Below, piece after piece: positions 17,461-26,940 of a DNA stretch of 64,000 bases. Under the pieces are notes generated by a model. It saw only the letters and a list, made by a program, of their open reading frames with translations, was not told the DNA's origin and searched no databases. The stretch's first letter is position 1; each line of letters starts with the position of its first letter. Source of the stretch: Alphaproteobacteria bacterium (GTDB taxonomy: Bacteria; Pseudomonadota; Alphaproteobacteria; Geminicoccales; Geminicoccaceae); the NCBI GenBank assembly GCA_026982705.1, contig JALSGP010000033.1:285696-349695 (forward strand). The letters run 5' to 3'. Made by a program: the position numbers and the translations under genes.

Positions 17461-17933
17461 AGCAGCGGTCCCGAGGCCAGCACGGCGCGGCGGTAGTGGC
17501 GGGCCTGCTCCGGCCACTGGACCACGAAGAGATCGGCGAAGGGATGGACCAGCCGGCCGGTGAGGGAGGGGCCGGTGGTGGCGCCGCTCTCGACGAACAC
17601 CACGCGGGCCCCGAACAGCTTCGCGATCAGCAGGATGGGGAGCGCCACGTCGGCGCCGGTGGAGATCACCAGCTCCGGCCGCTCGCGCAGGACCACCACC
17701 AGGGCCTGCAGGGCGTTCAGGAGGGTGCGCGCCACCGAGCGTCGCGGGTGCACCAGCCGGTAGGTGCGGCGGGCGGCCGGATCGGGCGGCCGGTCGCTGG
17801 CGAAGGTGACGTCGAAGCGGTCGAGGAAACGGATGCCGGCCAGCGCCCGGTCGAGCTCGGCCTTGTGCCCACCCGGCGAATAGGCGAGGCAGGTGCGCCG
17901 GTGTTCCACCCACGTCACGTCCGCCTCGCTCAC
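17457..17933 (-). CDS. PssD-like glycosyltransferase subunit (Alg14 family)
   Basis: 158 residues from GTG 17933. Alg14/PssD features: TCLAYSPGGHKAELDRAL at the N-terminus (Gly-rich donor loop), RPELVISTGADVALPILLIAKLFGARVVFVESGA in the middle, and PFADLFVVQWPEQARHY near the C-terminus. The protein is the membrane-anchoring half that recruits the PssE-like catalytic half encoded next. It overlaps the upstream nucleotidyltransferase gene by 4 nt and the downstream gene by 4 nt, so the three genes form one coupled operon. Confidence 0.82.
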   Translation of the reverse strand: MSEADVTWVEHRRTCLAYSPGGHKAELDRALAGIRFLDRFDVTFASDRPPDPAARRTYRLVHPRRSVARTLLNALQALVVVLRERPELVISTGADVALPILLIAKLFGARVVFVESGATTGPSLTGRLVHPFADLFVVQWPEQARHYRRAVLASGPLL

Positions 17934-18628
17934 GCCCCCTCCATCCGGCGGCGGCCGGCGAAGTGCCGGCGGATGCGGCCGTCGCGATCCACCACCAGCC
18001 GCCAGGGATCGCGGGGATCGAGCCGGGCCAGATCCTCCACCCGGTCCTCGAGATAGAGGTCGAGGGGGATGGCCCGCAGGAACGCCCGCGCCCGCAGCGC
18101 CAGCGCCAGGAGATCGGCCCGCAGCCGCGCCGCGGCCCGTGGCGGATAGACCAGCCGCACGTCGATGTCGGAATGCGGCCCCGCGCCTTCCGCCCGCCGC
18201 ACCAGCGAGCCGGTGATCACCGCCTCGCGCAGCCACGATGCGGCCCGCAGCCGCGCTTCCAGCGCGCGGCGGAAGGCCACCACCGCCGCCGGATCCCGGT
18301 GCCATCCGGGCAGATAGCGCATCACCACCCAGAACTGGCCGTTCAGGGTCCACTGCAGGGTGTGGGCGAGGAGGAGGGCGAGGAGGAGGCCGCCGCCGGT
18401 GCCCGCGGCCGGGACCAGCGCAGGCCACAGCAGGAGCACCAGCGACGCCTCGGCCGCGAGCCGCGCCCGCCGCTCGCGCCGCCCCATGCCGCGCAGACCC
18501 TGGCACAGCCAGTTGACGGCCAGCACCGTCAGCGGATTCTGCACCAGCGGCGAGCGGGCGAGCCGCGGCGGCAGGGGAAAGGGCTTGGGCTTGGCCAGCA
18601 TGGCGGTGGCCGCTTGTGCCGTCCGCAT
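17930..18628 (-). CDS. Membrane protein with a nucleotidyltransferase domain
   Basis: 232 residues. The N-terminal half has hydrophobic stretches (LAAEASLVLLLWPALVPAAG and GGGLLLALLLAHTLQWTLNG), followed by a pol-beta-like nucleotidyltransferase core: AVITGSLVRRAEGAGPHSDIDVRLVY near residues 140-160, with the GS and DxD elements, and later IPLDLYLEDRVEDL. Membrane segments fused to this fold are unusual. It leads the PssD/PssE operon, so a role in surface polysaccharide assembly or modification is inferred. The substrate is unknown. The ATG has only a weak AGGTAGA before it; Met at 18598 is an alternative start. Confidence 0.72.
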   Translation of the reverse strand: MRTAQAATAMLAKPKPFPLPPRLARSPLVQNPLTVLAVNWLCQGLRGMGRRERRARLAAEASLVLLLWPALVPAAGTGGGLLLALLLAHTLQWTLNGQFWVVMRYLPGWHRDPAAVVAFRRALEARLRAASWLREAVITGSLVRRAEGAGPHSDIDVRLVYPPRAAARLRADLLALALRARAFLRAIPLDLYLEDRVEDLARLDPRDPWRLVVDRDGRIRRHFAGRRRMEGA

Positions 18629-18677
18629 TCTACCTGTAGTTTATCGGCTGTCGAGATGCCTTCCTCATGGGGGATCC

Positions 18678-19928
18678 GTGGTCCGCACCCTCGCCCCGGC
18701 GCTCTACCTGGCGGTCTGGGGCTTCGTCTTCCTGTCGGCGGCGACGGCCGAGGCCCTGGGGCTCGCCCGCCTGCGGGTGGTGGTCTTCTCGGCGCTGATG
18801 GGCGCGCTCCTGCTGCTGGCGCTGGCGGGGCGGCCGCGCCTTTCCGCCCGCGGCCGCGGGATGGCGGTGGCGCTGCTGGCCCTCTACTGGGTGATGGTCA
18901 CCCTCCATCCCGGAGTCCCCTTCGATCCCCTCGACCACAAGATCCTGCCGGTGCTGGCGGTGCTGCTGCTGGCCCCGGAGCTGGCGCGTCTCCTCGCCGG
19001 CGTGGTCCGGCCGCGGCGGCTCCTGGTGCTGCTCGCCGGCTATTTCCTGGCGAGCGCCGTCCTGCTGGCGGTGAAAGGCGGCGATGCCTTCGCCCGCGGG
19101 GCCGGCGGGGTGGTGCGGGTGGACGTGAGCGGCTCCATGATCGTCCATGCCGCCCTCGCCGCCGTCTTCCTCCCGGTGGCGCTGACGGCGCTGGTCCACG
19201 AGGCGCGGGCGCTGCGGCGGGCCCTCCTGCTGGGGGTGGTCGCCCTCGCCCTGGTGATGTTGTTCCTCACGGCCACCCGCACCGCCCTCCTCACCCTGCT
19301 GCTCTTCGCGCTCCTCGACCTGGCGGCGGGGCCGTGGCGCGGGCGGGCGGTGCGGCTCGCCCTCGCCGCGGGTGCCGGCGCCGTCGTCTTCACCCTCTTC
19401 ACCCTCTTCGTGAACGATGCGCTGTGGCTGCGGCTGGTGGGCGCGGGGCCGGGCGACTGGACCTCGGGCCGCGCCGCCGCCCTCGCCCACTGGACGGCGC
19501 TGGCCTTCGACCATCCCCTCGGCCTCGGCATCGGTGCGGTACGGCGCCTGTTCGCCGAGGGCCGGCCGATGCTGGACGGGGCGCGGCCACTGGAATGGCC
19601 CCACGACGAGTTCGTCCGCTTCTGGGTGGAGGGCGGGCTCTTCGGGCTCGCCTTCGCCCTGCTGCTGGTGGGCGGGCTCGTGGTGCGGGCGGTGGCGGCC
19701 GCCCGCGAGGCCCCGGATCCCCTCGACCGGGCCCTGCTGCTGGCGCTGGCGGCCGATCTCCTCGCCCAGAGCCTCCTCCAGAACTACTTCAACAACGTCT
19801 ATCAGGCGACGGCGGGCGTCCTCACCCTGGTGGTGCTGGCCGGTCGGGTGCGGTGCGGTGCGGAGAGCGGCGACGCGCCGGCGCCGGTGGCCGCGGGCGG
19901 GACGGCGGTCGCGACGGGGGTGCGATGA
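18678..19928 (+). CDS. O-antigen ligase / polymerase-like membrane protein (Wzy_C type)
   Basis: 416 residues from GTG 18678, about 8 nt after GGGGGA. About ten hydrophobic segments span the protein. The periplasmic loop carries WPHDEFVRFWVEGGLFGL near residue 310, matching the HN-x-ETG pattern of Wzy/WaaL-type enzymes that use lipid-linked glycans. The likely role is polymerising or ligating a polysaccharide repeat unit, consistent with the divergent PssD/PssE operon 49 bp away. Its stop overlaps the next start as ATGA. Confidence 0.8.
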   Translation: MVRTLAPALYLAVWGFVFLSAATAEALGLARLRVVVFSALMGALLLLALAGRPRLSARGRGMAVALLALYWVMVTLHPGVPFDPLDHKILPVLAVLLLAPELARLLAGVVRPRRLLVLLAGYFLASAVLLAVKGGDAFARGAGGVVRVDVSGSMIVHAALAAVFLPVALTALVHEARALRRALLLGVVALALVMLFLTATRTALLTLLLFALLDLAAGPWRGRAVRLALAAGAGAVVFTLFTLFVNDALWLRLVGAGPGDWTSGRAAALAHWTALAFDHPLGLGIGAVRRLFAEGRPMLDGARPLEWPHDEFVRFWVEGGLFGLAFALLLVGGLVVRAVAAAREAPDPLDRALLLALAADLLAQSLLQNYFNNVYQATAGVLTLVVLAGRVRCGAESGDAPAPVAAGGTAVATGVR

Positions 19929-20493
19929 ACGGGGAGCCGGAGACGGGAGAGGTGCGCGGCGGGCGGGTGCGGGAGGCGGTGGCCGTCTTCGACGCGGTGG
20001 CCGACTACGAGGCGGCCCTGCACGCGCTGCTGGAGGCCGGCTTCGCGCCGGAGGAGATCCAGATGCTGGCCGGTTTCGAGACGGTGGAGAAGAAGCTGGG
20101 CCACCGCTACCGGCGGGTGGAGGAGCTCGAGGACGTGCCGGAGGCCCCCCGCACCGCCTTCGTCCACCTGGAGGATCTGGAGGCGGGCGAGCGGGCGGTG
20201 GCGGCGAGTCTCACCGTGCTGCCGACGCTGCTGGCGGGCGGACTGGTGGTGGCCTCCAGCGGTCCCCTCGCCGCCCTGCTGGCGGGCGCCGCCATGGCCG
20301 GCGGGATGCTCGCCACCCTCCTCGCCGAGTGGCTGGGCGAGCACCGGGCCCGCGAGCTGGTGGAGCAGCTCCGCCACGGCGGCATCCTCCTGTGGGTGCG
20401 CGTGGACACGCCCGAGAAGGAGCGGCGGGCGCTGGAGATCCTCCACCGCCACGGCGGCCGCGACGTGCACGTGCACGAGATCCCGCGGCCGGC

Positions 20494-20497
<4 letters not shown>
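19925..20497 (+). CDS. Membrane protein with a YflT/general-stress-protein-17M-like N-terminus
   Basis: 190 residues. The N-terminus (AVAVFDAVADYEAALHALLEAGFAPEEIQMLAG) resembles the YflT/GsiB-like heat-induced stress domain, in which an alpha-beta unit recognises residue pairs. A glycine-rich hydrophobic stretch follows (LPTLLAGGLVVASSGPLAALLAGAAMAGGMLATLL), then ILLWVRVDTPEKERRALEILHRHGGRDVHVHE, a second ferredoxin-like segment. Function unknown. Coupled to the O-antigen-ligase-like gene. Its TAG converges on the queG stop with a 4-nt overlap. Confidence 0.65.
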
Positions 20498-21644
<1,147 letters not shown>

Positions 21645-21648
<4 letters not shown>

Positions 21649-22325
21649 CCCCACGGCCCCGGCCGACGGGATGCACGCGGCCGGCCCACCAGCGCCGCCA
21701 CCAGCAGGCCGGCGGCGAAGCCACCCAGATGCGCCCACCAGGCGACGCCGCCCTCGCCGCCCGCGGTGATCGCCCCCAGGACCTGCACCACGAGCCACAC
21801 GCCGATGAGGACCGAGGCCGGCAGCCACAGGGTGAAGAGGAAGGCGACGGGGATCACCACCAGCACCCGCGCCCGCGGGAACCACAGCAGATAGGCGGCG
21901 AGGACGCCGGAGATGGCGCCGCTCGCCCCCACCATCGGCACCTCGGAGGCGGGATCGAGGCCGAGGTGCAGCAGGCCCGCCGCCACACCGCTGCCCAGAT
22001 AGAAGGCGAGGAAGGGGAGCGGCCCCAGCCGGTCCTCGACGTTGTTGCCGAAGATCCAGAGATAGAGCATGTTGCCGGCGAGGTGGACGAGGCCGCCGTG
22101 GACGAACTGGTAGGTGAGGAGGGTGAGGGGCGCCGGCACCAGCACCAGCTCCGGCGCCAGCTCCGCGCGACCGCCGAGCACCGCCGGCACCACGCCGAGG
22201 CCTAGCACCAGCTCCTCGAAGCCGTGGGCGAGCTGCCCCAGATAGACCAGCACGCAGACGACGATCAGCGTCACCGTCACCACCGGCCGCCGGCGGGTGG
22301 GGTTGCGGTCGGCGACGGGGATCAC
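21645..22325 (-). CDS. Rhomboid family intramembrane serine protease
   Basis: 226 residues from GTG 22325. The catalytic Ser lies in MVGASGAISGVLAAYLL (GxSG) and the His in WWAHLGGFAAGLLVAAL; the stabilising HxxxN motif is HLAGNMLYLWIFGNNVED. Six to seven transmembrane helices are seen. It cleaves membrane-anchored substrates, unknown here. It lies between the DUF447 and queG genes with 4-nt overlaps on both sides. Confidence 0.9.
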
Positions 22326-22900
22326 GGCGCCCCCGCCCGGTCCGCCGGCGCGCGGGCCAGCGCCTCCTCCAGCCACGCCCAGGCCTCGCGTTCGGCGGGA
22401 CCGGCCGTCTTCTCCACCAGCACCCGGAGTCGCCGGAAGGCCGCCTCCACCTCCCCCCGCGGCAGGAGATGCAGGCGCGAGATCAGGATCGCCCCCTCCA
22501 GCACGGCGTGCCGGGCGCGGTTGAGGCCGAGGAAGGGGCGGTGGGAGGCGAAGTGGACCTCGCGGGCGAGGAAGCGCGGGCGCAGCGGGTCCGGCTCCAC
22601 CGCCACGACCTCCACCTCGGAATGGGCGAGGGCCGCCTCGAGGCGGAAGCCCGGGATCCGTTCCGCCGGCACCACCGACCAGTCGCGACGGCGACCGGTG
22701 ACGCAGCCGGCGAAGATGCGGACGTCGTCCACATAGTTGACGGTGGCGAAGGGGCGGGCCTCCAGATGGTCGAGGGTGCGCGAGGGGCGGAAGGGCGCCA
22801 GCACCAGATGGGGCGGGCGTTCGATCACGCCGAGGGGGGCCGGGTGCGGCCGGCCCGCCGCATCCAGCGTCACCACCACGCTCTCGCGCACGAGACTCAC
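22322..22900 (-). CDS. DUF447 domain-containing protein (flavin-reductase-like fold)
   Basis: 192 residues from GTG 22900. The N-terminus VRESVVVTLDAAGRPHPAPLGV and VNYVDDVRIFAG match the DUF447 family, a split-barrel FMN-binding-like fold known to me from methanogens and from bacteria that carry the tetrahydromethanopterin (H4MPT) one-carbon pathway. The C-terminal half is helical. The biochemical role is unproven. It directly follows the dihydropteroate-synthase-related gene with a GTGA overlap, the same pairing that suggests cofactor biosynthesis. Confidence 0.78.
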   Translation of the reverse strand: MSLVRESVVVTLDAAGRPHPAPLGVIERPPHLVLAPFRPSRTLDHLEARPFATVNYVDDVRIFAGCVTGRRRDWSVVPAERIPGFRLEAALAHSEVEVVAVEPDPLRPRFLAREVHFASHRPFLGLNRARHAVLEGAILISRLHLLPRGEVEAAFRRLRVLVEKTAGPAEREAWAWLEEALARAPADRAGAP

Positions 22901-24297
22901 GCGTCCTCTCCCCGCCGCCGCAGCGTCGCGCCGGGCGGGGCGAAGTGGGTGTCCGGTGCTTCCTCCCGGTCCACCGCCACCCCCCAGTCCAGCGGCTCGT
23001 CCTGCACGTAGCGCTTGCCGAGGCGGAAGGCGATCTCGGCCCGTGCCAGCTCCACGCCGAGATAGAAGGCGTGGGCCCCGTCCGTCTCGACGCCGAGATG
23101 GGGGAAGAGGGCGAAGGGATCGCGCGCCACCCGGTGGGCGTCGCGGTTGTAGACGTGGATGCCGTCGGCGGCCACCTGGATGCGCCAGTTGCGATCCCGC
23201 ACCGCCCGCGCCTCGGCGGCGATCTCCTCCGGCGCCAGCGGCCACGGCCGGCGATCGCGCAGGCACAGCAGGCCCGGATGGATGCCCTGGGGCAGACTTC
23301 CCTCGAGGCGTGCCCGGTGGAGGATGCGACGGGCGAGATCGGCCTCCTCCACCGCCCGGCGGCAGTGGGGGCTGACCGAGACCACCAGCACCTGGCGGAT
23401 CCCCAGTTCCGAGCAGATGCCCATGAGGGTCATGGTGATGCCGGGAGTGTCGGCATCCGTGAGCTCGGTGAGATTGCCGATCCCCATGAGCATCTCCACT
23501 TCCGGCCGCCGGCGCCGCAGCTCCACGTAGCGGGCGAGGGAGGCGGCGAAGCCCATGTGGATGGGGTCCAGCACCGGATCGGCGAGGAAGGGGCGGCCCG
23601 CCGCCGCCAGCCGGTCCACCGCCCGCAGCAGCCCGTCGAGATCGCCCGGGCGGGCCGGGATCAGCACCGGCACCGCCTCCGTCTCGAAGGCGAGGTCCAG
23701 CGTCTCCTCGGTGAGGCTCAGCAGATAGTGGGCGCCGGCCTGGGCCCCGCGGCGGAGCTCCGCCACGTCGCCGGAATCGACGCTCACGGTGAAGCCCTCC
23801 GCCCGCAGCGCCGCCACCGCCTCCTCGAGATGGGGGAAGGCCGTGCCGGGCAGGCCGCCGAGATCGATCACGTCGGCGCCCCGCCGGCGCAGCGCGCGGG
23901 CGCGGTCGAGGATGGCCGCCACCGACAGCCGCGGCGCCTCCACGATCTCGGCGAAGATCCGGATGTCGTGGGCGGAGAGGTCGGGAGGACCGCCGGGACG
24001 GCCCAGCCATTCCGGCAGGTCGACGAGATCGTCGGGGCCGCGGAGGAAGGGGATGCCGAAGGTGCGGGCGAGCCGGTCGAGATCGCCGCGGAAGCGGCCG
24101 GGCAACACCGCCCGGGCGGCACCGTCCACCGCACCCAGGCGGCGTTCCACGATCTCGGTGGTCATCAGCGCCGCCACCTTGACGCCGAGCTGGCGGATCT
24201 CCCAGTCGAAGGGAAGCGGGCCCATGCCCTCCAGCACCCGCCGGAGCCGCGGTTCGGCGAGCCGGCCGGTCAGGAACAGTACCTTCTCCCGGGTCAT
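22897..24297 (-). CDS. Dihydropteroate synthase-related protein (DUF6513)
   Basis: 466 residues from ATG 24297. It opens MTREKVLFLTGRLAEPRLRRVLE and has a TIM-barrel DHPS-like middle: RGADVIDLGGLPGTAFP, GFTVSVDSGDVAELRRGAQAGAHYLLSL and PFLADPVLDPIHMGFAASLARYVELRRRRPEVEMLMGIGNLTELTDADT. Archaeal relatives occur in H4MPT-producing methanogens, and bacterial ones in H4MPT-containing methylotrophs, where a pterin-coupling role has been proposed. It is first gene of the coupled operon DUF6513-DUF447-rhomboid-queG. True FolP is a shorter, different subfamily. Confidence 0.82.
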   Translation of the reverse strand: MTREKVLFLTGRLAEPRLRRVLEGMGPLPFDWEIRQLGVKVAALMTTEIVERRLGAVDGAARAVLPGRFRGDLDRLARTFGIPFLRGPDDLVDLPEWLGRPGGPPDLSAHDIRIFAEIVEAPRLSVAAILDRARALRRRGADVIDLGGLPGTAFPHLEEAVAALRAEGFTVSVDSGDVAELRRGAQAGAHYLLSLTEETLDLAFETEAVPVLIPARPGDLDGLLRAVDRLAAAGRPFLADPVLDPIHMGFAASLARYVELRRRRPEVEMLMGIGNLTELTDADTPGITMTLMGICSELGIRQVLVVSVSPHCRRAVEEADLARRILHRARLEGSLPQGIHPGLLCLRDRRPWPLAPEEIAAEARAVRDRNWRIQVAADGIHVYNRDAHRVARDPFALFPHLGVETDGAHAFYLGVELARAEIAFRLGKRYVQDEPLDWGVAVDREEAPDTHFAPPGATLRRRGEDA

Positions 24298-24381
24298 GCC
24301 ACCGCCGCGCGCGTTCCTCCGTGCACAGGTAGCGGACGGTGCCGCCGCGACCAGTCGCGACGGGGACCGTTGGCGGGAGGG

Positions 24382-24409
24382 TTGCGGATCGCGGGGATTT
24401 GCGTAGAAT
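24382..24409 (+). promoter_or_regulatory. Promoter candidate for the universal stress gene leader
   Basis: A -35-like TTGCGG (24382-24387) and a -10-like TAGAAT (24404-24409) are separated by 16 bp. Transcription would begin near 24416, about 130 nt before the start codon of the stress gene, and would run into the leader hairpin. Confidence 0.5.
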
Positions 24410-24420
24410 TGTCCCGACAA

Positions 24421-24474
24421 GAGGCGCAAGCCCACACGCAGGTCCGATCTCGCACGGAGGCGCAGGGCGCCTCC
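24421..24474 (+). promoter_or_regulatory. Leader with two competing hairpin arms (attenuator-like) or small RNA
   Basis: The 3' arm GCGCCTC (24467-24473) can pair with the adjacent copy GGAGGCGC (24456-24463) to form a terminator hairpin, or with a distal identical copy GAGGCGC (24421-24427), which would break the terminator. Such mutually exclusive pairing is the logic of attenuators. The alternative is a ~66-nt small RNA ending at the terminator. No known riboswitch class was recognised. Confidence 0.4.
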
Positions 24475-24481
24475 CTTTTTT
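24456..24481 (+). terminator. Intrinsic terminator inside the stress-gene leader
   Basis: A perfect 8-bp stem (24456-24463 with 24467-24474) and a 3-nt loop AGG is followed by C and six T residues (24476-24481). It stands between the promoter candidate and the stress gene, about 68 nt before the start codon. Confidence 0.7.
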
Positions 24482-24548
24482 CCTCCCGCCGCTTTTCGCG
24501 TCTCCCGCCGCGTGTCATTCTGGGGGCGGTCGCAAGCGGGACCACGCC

Positions 24549-25418
24549 ATGAAGCGCTACCGCCGCATCCTCTATCTCGTGGAGGGCGAGCCCGTGCGGG
24601 ATTCCGCCCTCCAGCGGGTCCTCGATCTCGCCGCCGCCTTCGAGGGGCGGATCACATTGGCCCGCCTCGCCGGGCGCGGGGACGACCACGCGGACCTGGA
24701 GGGCCGGCTGCGCGGCTTTCTGGCGGGACTGGAGACACCGGTGCCGGTGACGCCGGCGGTCCTGCCGGCGGATCCGGAGGACCTGCTCGCGGCCATCGCG
24801 GCGGAGGCCTGGGACCTGGTGGCCAAGAAGGCCCAGCCGGACGACTCCCTCACGCGCTATCTCTTCGGCACGCTGGACACCACCCTGGTGGAGCGGGTGG
24901 CGGCGCCGGTGCTGATCGAGAAGCCCACACCCCACGAGCGCTTCGCGCGGATCCTCGCGGCCGTCGATCTCACCGACGAACGCGCCCTCGAGACCCTCAT
25001 CCTCGACCACGCCGTCTCCATCGCGCGGATGGAGCGGGCGCGGGTGGTGGTCTGTCACGTCTGGCACCTCGAGGGCGAGGAGGGCATGCGGGGGCGCGCC
25101 TTCACCGACCGCGCCCGCCGCGCCATCGAACGGATGAAGGAGGAGGAGACCCGCCGGCGGCGGTCGGTGCTGGAGACCCTGCTCGCCCCCTTCACCGAGT
25201 TCGGCGTCGAGATCGCGCTGGAGGTGCACGAGGGCCCGCCGGCGCTCACCATCGTGGAGACGGCGGAGCGGCACGGGATCGACCTTGTGGTGATGGGCAC
25301 CCACGTCCACTCCCATCTCGAGGGACTCGCCCTCGGCAGCACCGCCGAGGCGGTGCTGCGTCGCATCCGCTGCGCCCTGCTGGCCGTCAAGCCGCCCGAC
25401 TTCGCCGTCCGCCGCTGA
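24549..25418 (+). CDS. Universal stress protein with two tandem USP domains
   Basis: 289 residues from ATG 24549. The first USP domain opens RRILYLVEGEPVRDSALQRVLDLAA; the second, from about residue 135 (FARILAAVDLTDERALETLILDHAVSIA), ends in IDLVVMGTHVHSHLEGLALGSTAEAVLRRIRCALLAVKP, with the G-2x-G-9x-G(S/T) ATP-binding signature. The first domain lacks this signature. A cytoplasmic stress-response role is inferred from the family. Expression may be controlled by the terminator in its leader. Its stop lies 16 bp from the convergent FadL-type gene. Confidence 0.88.
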   Translation: MKRYRRILYLVEGEPVRDSALQRVLDLAAAFEGRITLARLAGRGDDHADLEGRLRGFLAGLETPVPVTPAVLPADPEDLLAAIAAEAWDLVAKKAQPDDSLTRYLFGTLDTTLVERVAAPVLIEKPTPHERFARILAAVDLTDERALETLILDHAVSIARMERARVVVCHVWHLEGEEGMRGRAFTDRARRAIERMKEEETRRRRSVLETLLAPFTEFGVEIALEVHEGPPALTIVETAERHGIDLVVMGTHVHSHLEGLALGSTAEAVLRRIRCALLAVKPPDFAVRR

Positions 25419-25434
25419 ACCGGCCGGCGGGATC

Positions 25435-26778
25435 TCAGAAGGTGACGCGGCCGCCGACGGCGAGGATGTCGATGGCGTTGTCGTAGCGGGCGGTGAGATT
25501 GCCGCGGAAGGTGTTGCCGGCGCCGGCGGTGGTCAGGCGCACGCGCGAGCTCTCCACCCAGATGTGGGTGTAGCCGACATCGAGGGTGAAGCCCGCGGCC
25601 GGCTGCCAGCTCAGTCCCACCGTCAGCCACCAGCGGTCGTCGCCGGGGATCCGGGGCGTGCGGAAACGGGTGCGGATGGGCGTCTGGTCGTGGGCGATCC
25701 CGGTGCGCAGCACGAGGCCGTCCACGGGACGCCAGCTGGCCCCGAGGGCGAAGAACCAGGAATCCTGCCAGCGTTCGTCGGTGACGCTGTCGGCCTCGGC
25801 CGGATTGTCGAAGCGCACCCGCAGCTCGTCGAAGACGCTCCAGCGGGTGAGCTGGGCCTCGGCCATGAGCGCCAGCTCGGGCGTGAGTTCGTGGTAGAGG
25901 CCGAAGGAGATCTGGTCGGGCAGGGTGAGACGGGCCTCGCCGCGGGTGTCCACGAAGCGGCCGGTGGCGGCCGAGAGGGTGGCGCCGATGCCGGCGCCGT
26001 CCAGCGTGAAGTCCACGTCGCCCCGGAGATTGTGCTGCACCCGCGAACGGTAGCCGAGGCCGACGCGTGTCCCCGCCCACGGCTCCATGAGGATCCCGGC
26101 CACCACGCCCACGCCGAGGGAGTCCCCCTCGAGTTCCACCCGACCGTCCTGGGCACCGGGGACGGCGCCCGGGATGCCCAGCACCGCGCCGATGGTGCCG
26201 AAGTCCACGGCGTTGGTGAGGCGCGCCTCGGCGTACTGGATCTGCAGACCGAGGCCCACGGCGAGGCGGGAATCCGGCCGCAGCGCCAGCATCGGCGTGA
26301 CGGTGACGGTGCGCAGTTCCGAGTCGAGGGCGTGATAGCGTCCCACCCAGTCGCGCGGATAGCGGGTGGCGAGGCCGAAGGGGGCGTTGACGGCGAGACC
26401 GAGGGTGAGGGCGGGATCCACCTGCCAGCTCGCGTAGAGGGCCGGGAGCAGGACGTCCTCGGCCACGTCGCCGCGGTGGGTGCGACCGGTGATGGGCGTG
26501 CCCAGGACGGTGCCGGCGGCGGCGGTCTCGAGTTCGGCCCGGGGGACGATCCAGCTCACCGCCGCCGCGGTGCGGATGCCGGGCTGACGGGCGAGGGCGG
26601 CCGGATTGAAGAAGCTGTAGCTGGGGTCCTCCGCCGCCGCGGTGGCGCCGGCGAAGGCGTTGCCGAGCGCCGCCGTCGACTGTTCCTTGATGGCGAAACC
26701 CGCCCCCCGCACCTCCGCCGCGCCCAGCAGGACCACACCCGCCAGCAGCCATGCCGAGAGCCGCACGCCGTGCCGCAT
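25435..26778 (-). CDS. FadL/OmpP1-type outer-membrane transport protein
   Basis: 447 residues. A signal peptide (LSAWLLAGVVLLGAAEVRGAG) is followed by AGFAIKEQSTAALGNAFAGATAAAEDPSYSFFNPAALAR, the FadL hatch region, a long alternating beta-strand barrel, and a C-terminal Phe in GGRVTF typical of outer-membrane barrels. The family imports long-chain fatty acids or other hydrophobic compounds such as aromatics. A good ribosome-binding site (GGAGGGAAC) precedes the ATG. No fatty-acid degradation genes are adjacent. Confidence 0.9.
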   Translation of the reverse strand: MRHGVRLSAWLLAGVVLLGAAEVRGAGFAIKEQSTAALGNAFAGATAAAEDPSYSFFNPAALARQPGIRTAAAVSWIVPRAELETAAAGTVLGTPITGRTHRGDVAEDVLLPALYASWQVDPALTLGLAVNAPFGLATRYPRDWVGRYHALDSELRTVTVTPMLALRPDSRLAVGLGLQIQYAEARLTNAVDFGTIGAVLGIPGAVPGAQDGRVELEGDSLGVGVVAGILMEPWAGTRVGLGYRSRVQHNLRGDVDFTLDGAGIGATLSAATGRFVDTRGEARLTLPDQISFGLYHELTPELALMAEAQLTRWSVFDELRVRFDNPAEADSVTDERWQDSWFFALGASWRPVDGLVLRTGIAHDQTPIRTRFRTPRIPGDDRWWLTVGLSWQPAAGFTLDVGYTHIWVESSRVRLTTAGAGNTFRGNLTARYDNAIDILAVGGRVTF

Positions 26779-26880
26779 GCCCCGTTCCCTCCGCTCGACC
26801 GCGAGTTGTCCACGGGAGACGGCTTAGCACCATGCCCGCAAGGGCACCAGTGCGGGGCGGCCACAGGCGGGGGTGCGGCG

Positions 26881-26895
26881 CTAACGGTCCGTTAA
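26881..26895. promoter_or_regulatory. CtrA-like binding site upstream of fliL
   Basis: CTAA (26881-26884), seven bases, then TTAA (26892-26895). On the minus strand this reads TTAA-N7-TTAG, seven of eight positions of the CtrA consensus TTAA-N7-TTAA. The core is also a palindrome (TAACGG, T, CCGTTA). It lies 46 bp before the fliL start codon. CtrA controls flagellar genes in many alphaproteobacteria, so it is a plausible activator of this operon. Confidence 0.5.
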
Positions 26896-26940
26896 GGAAA
26901 GGTGGTTAGGAAGGGGAGGGCAACGGAGCGGAGCGCGGCC

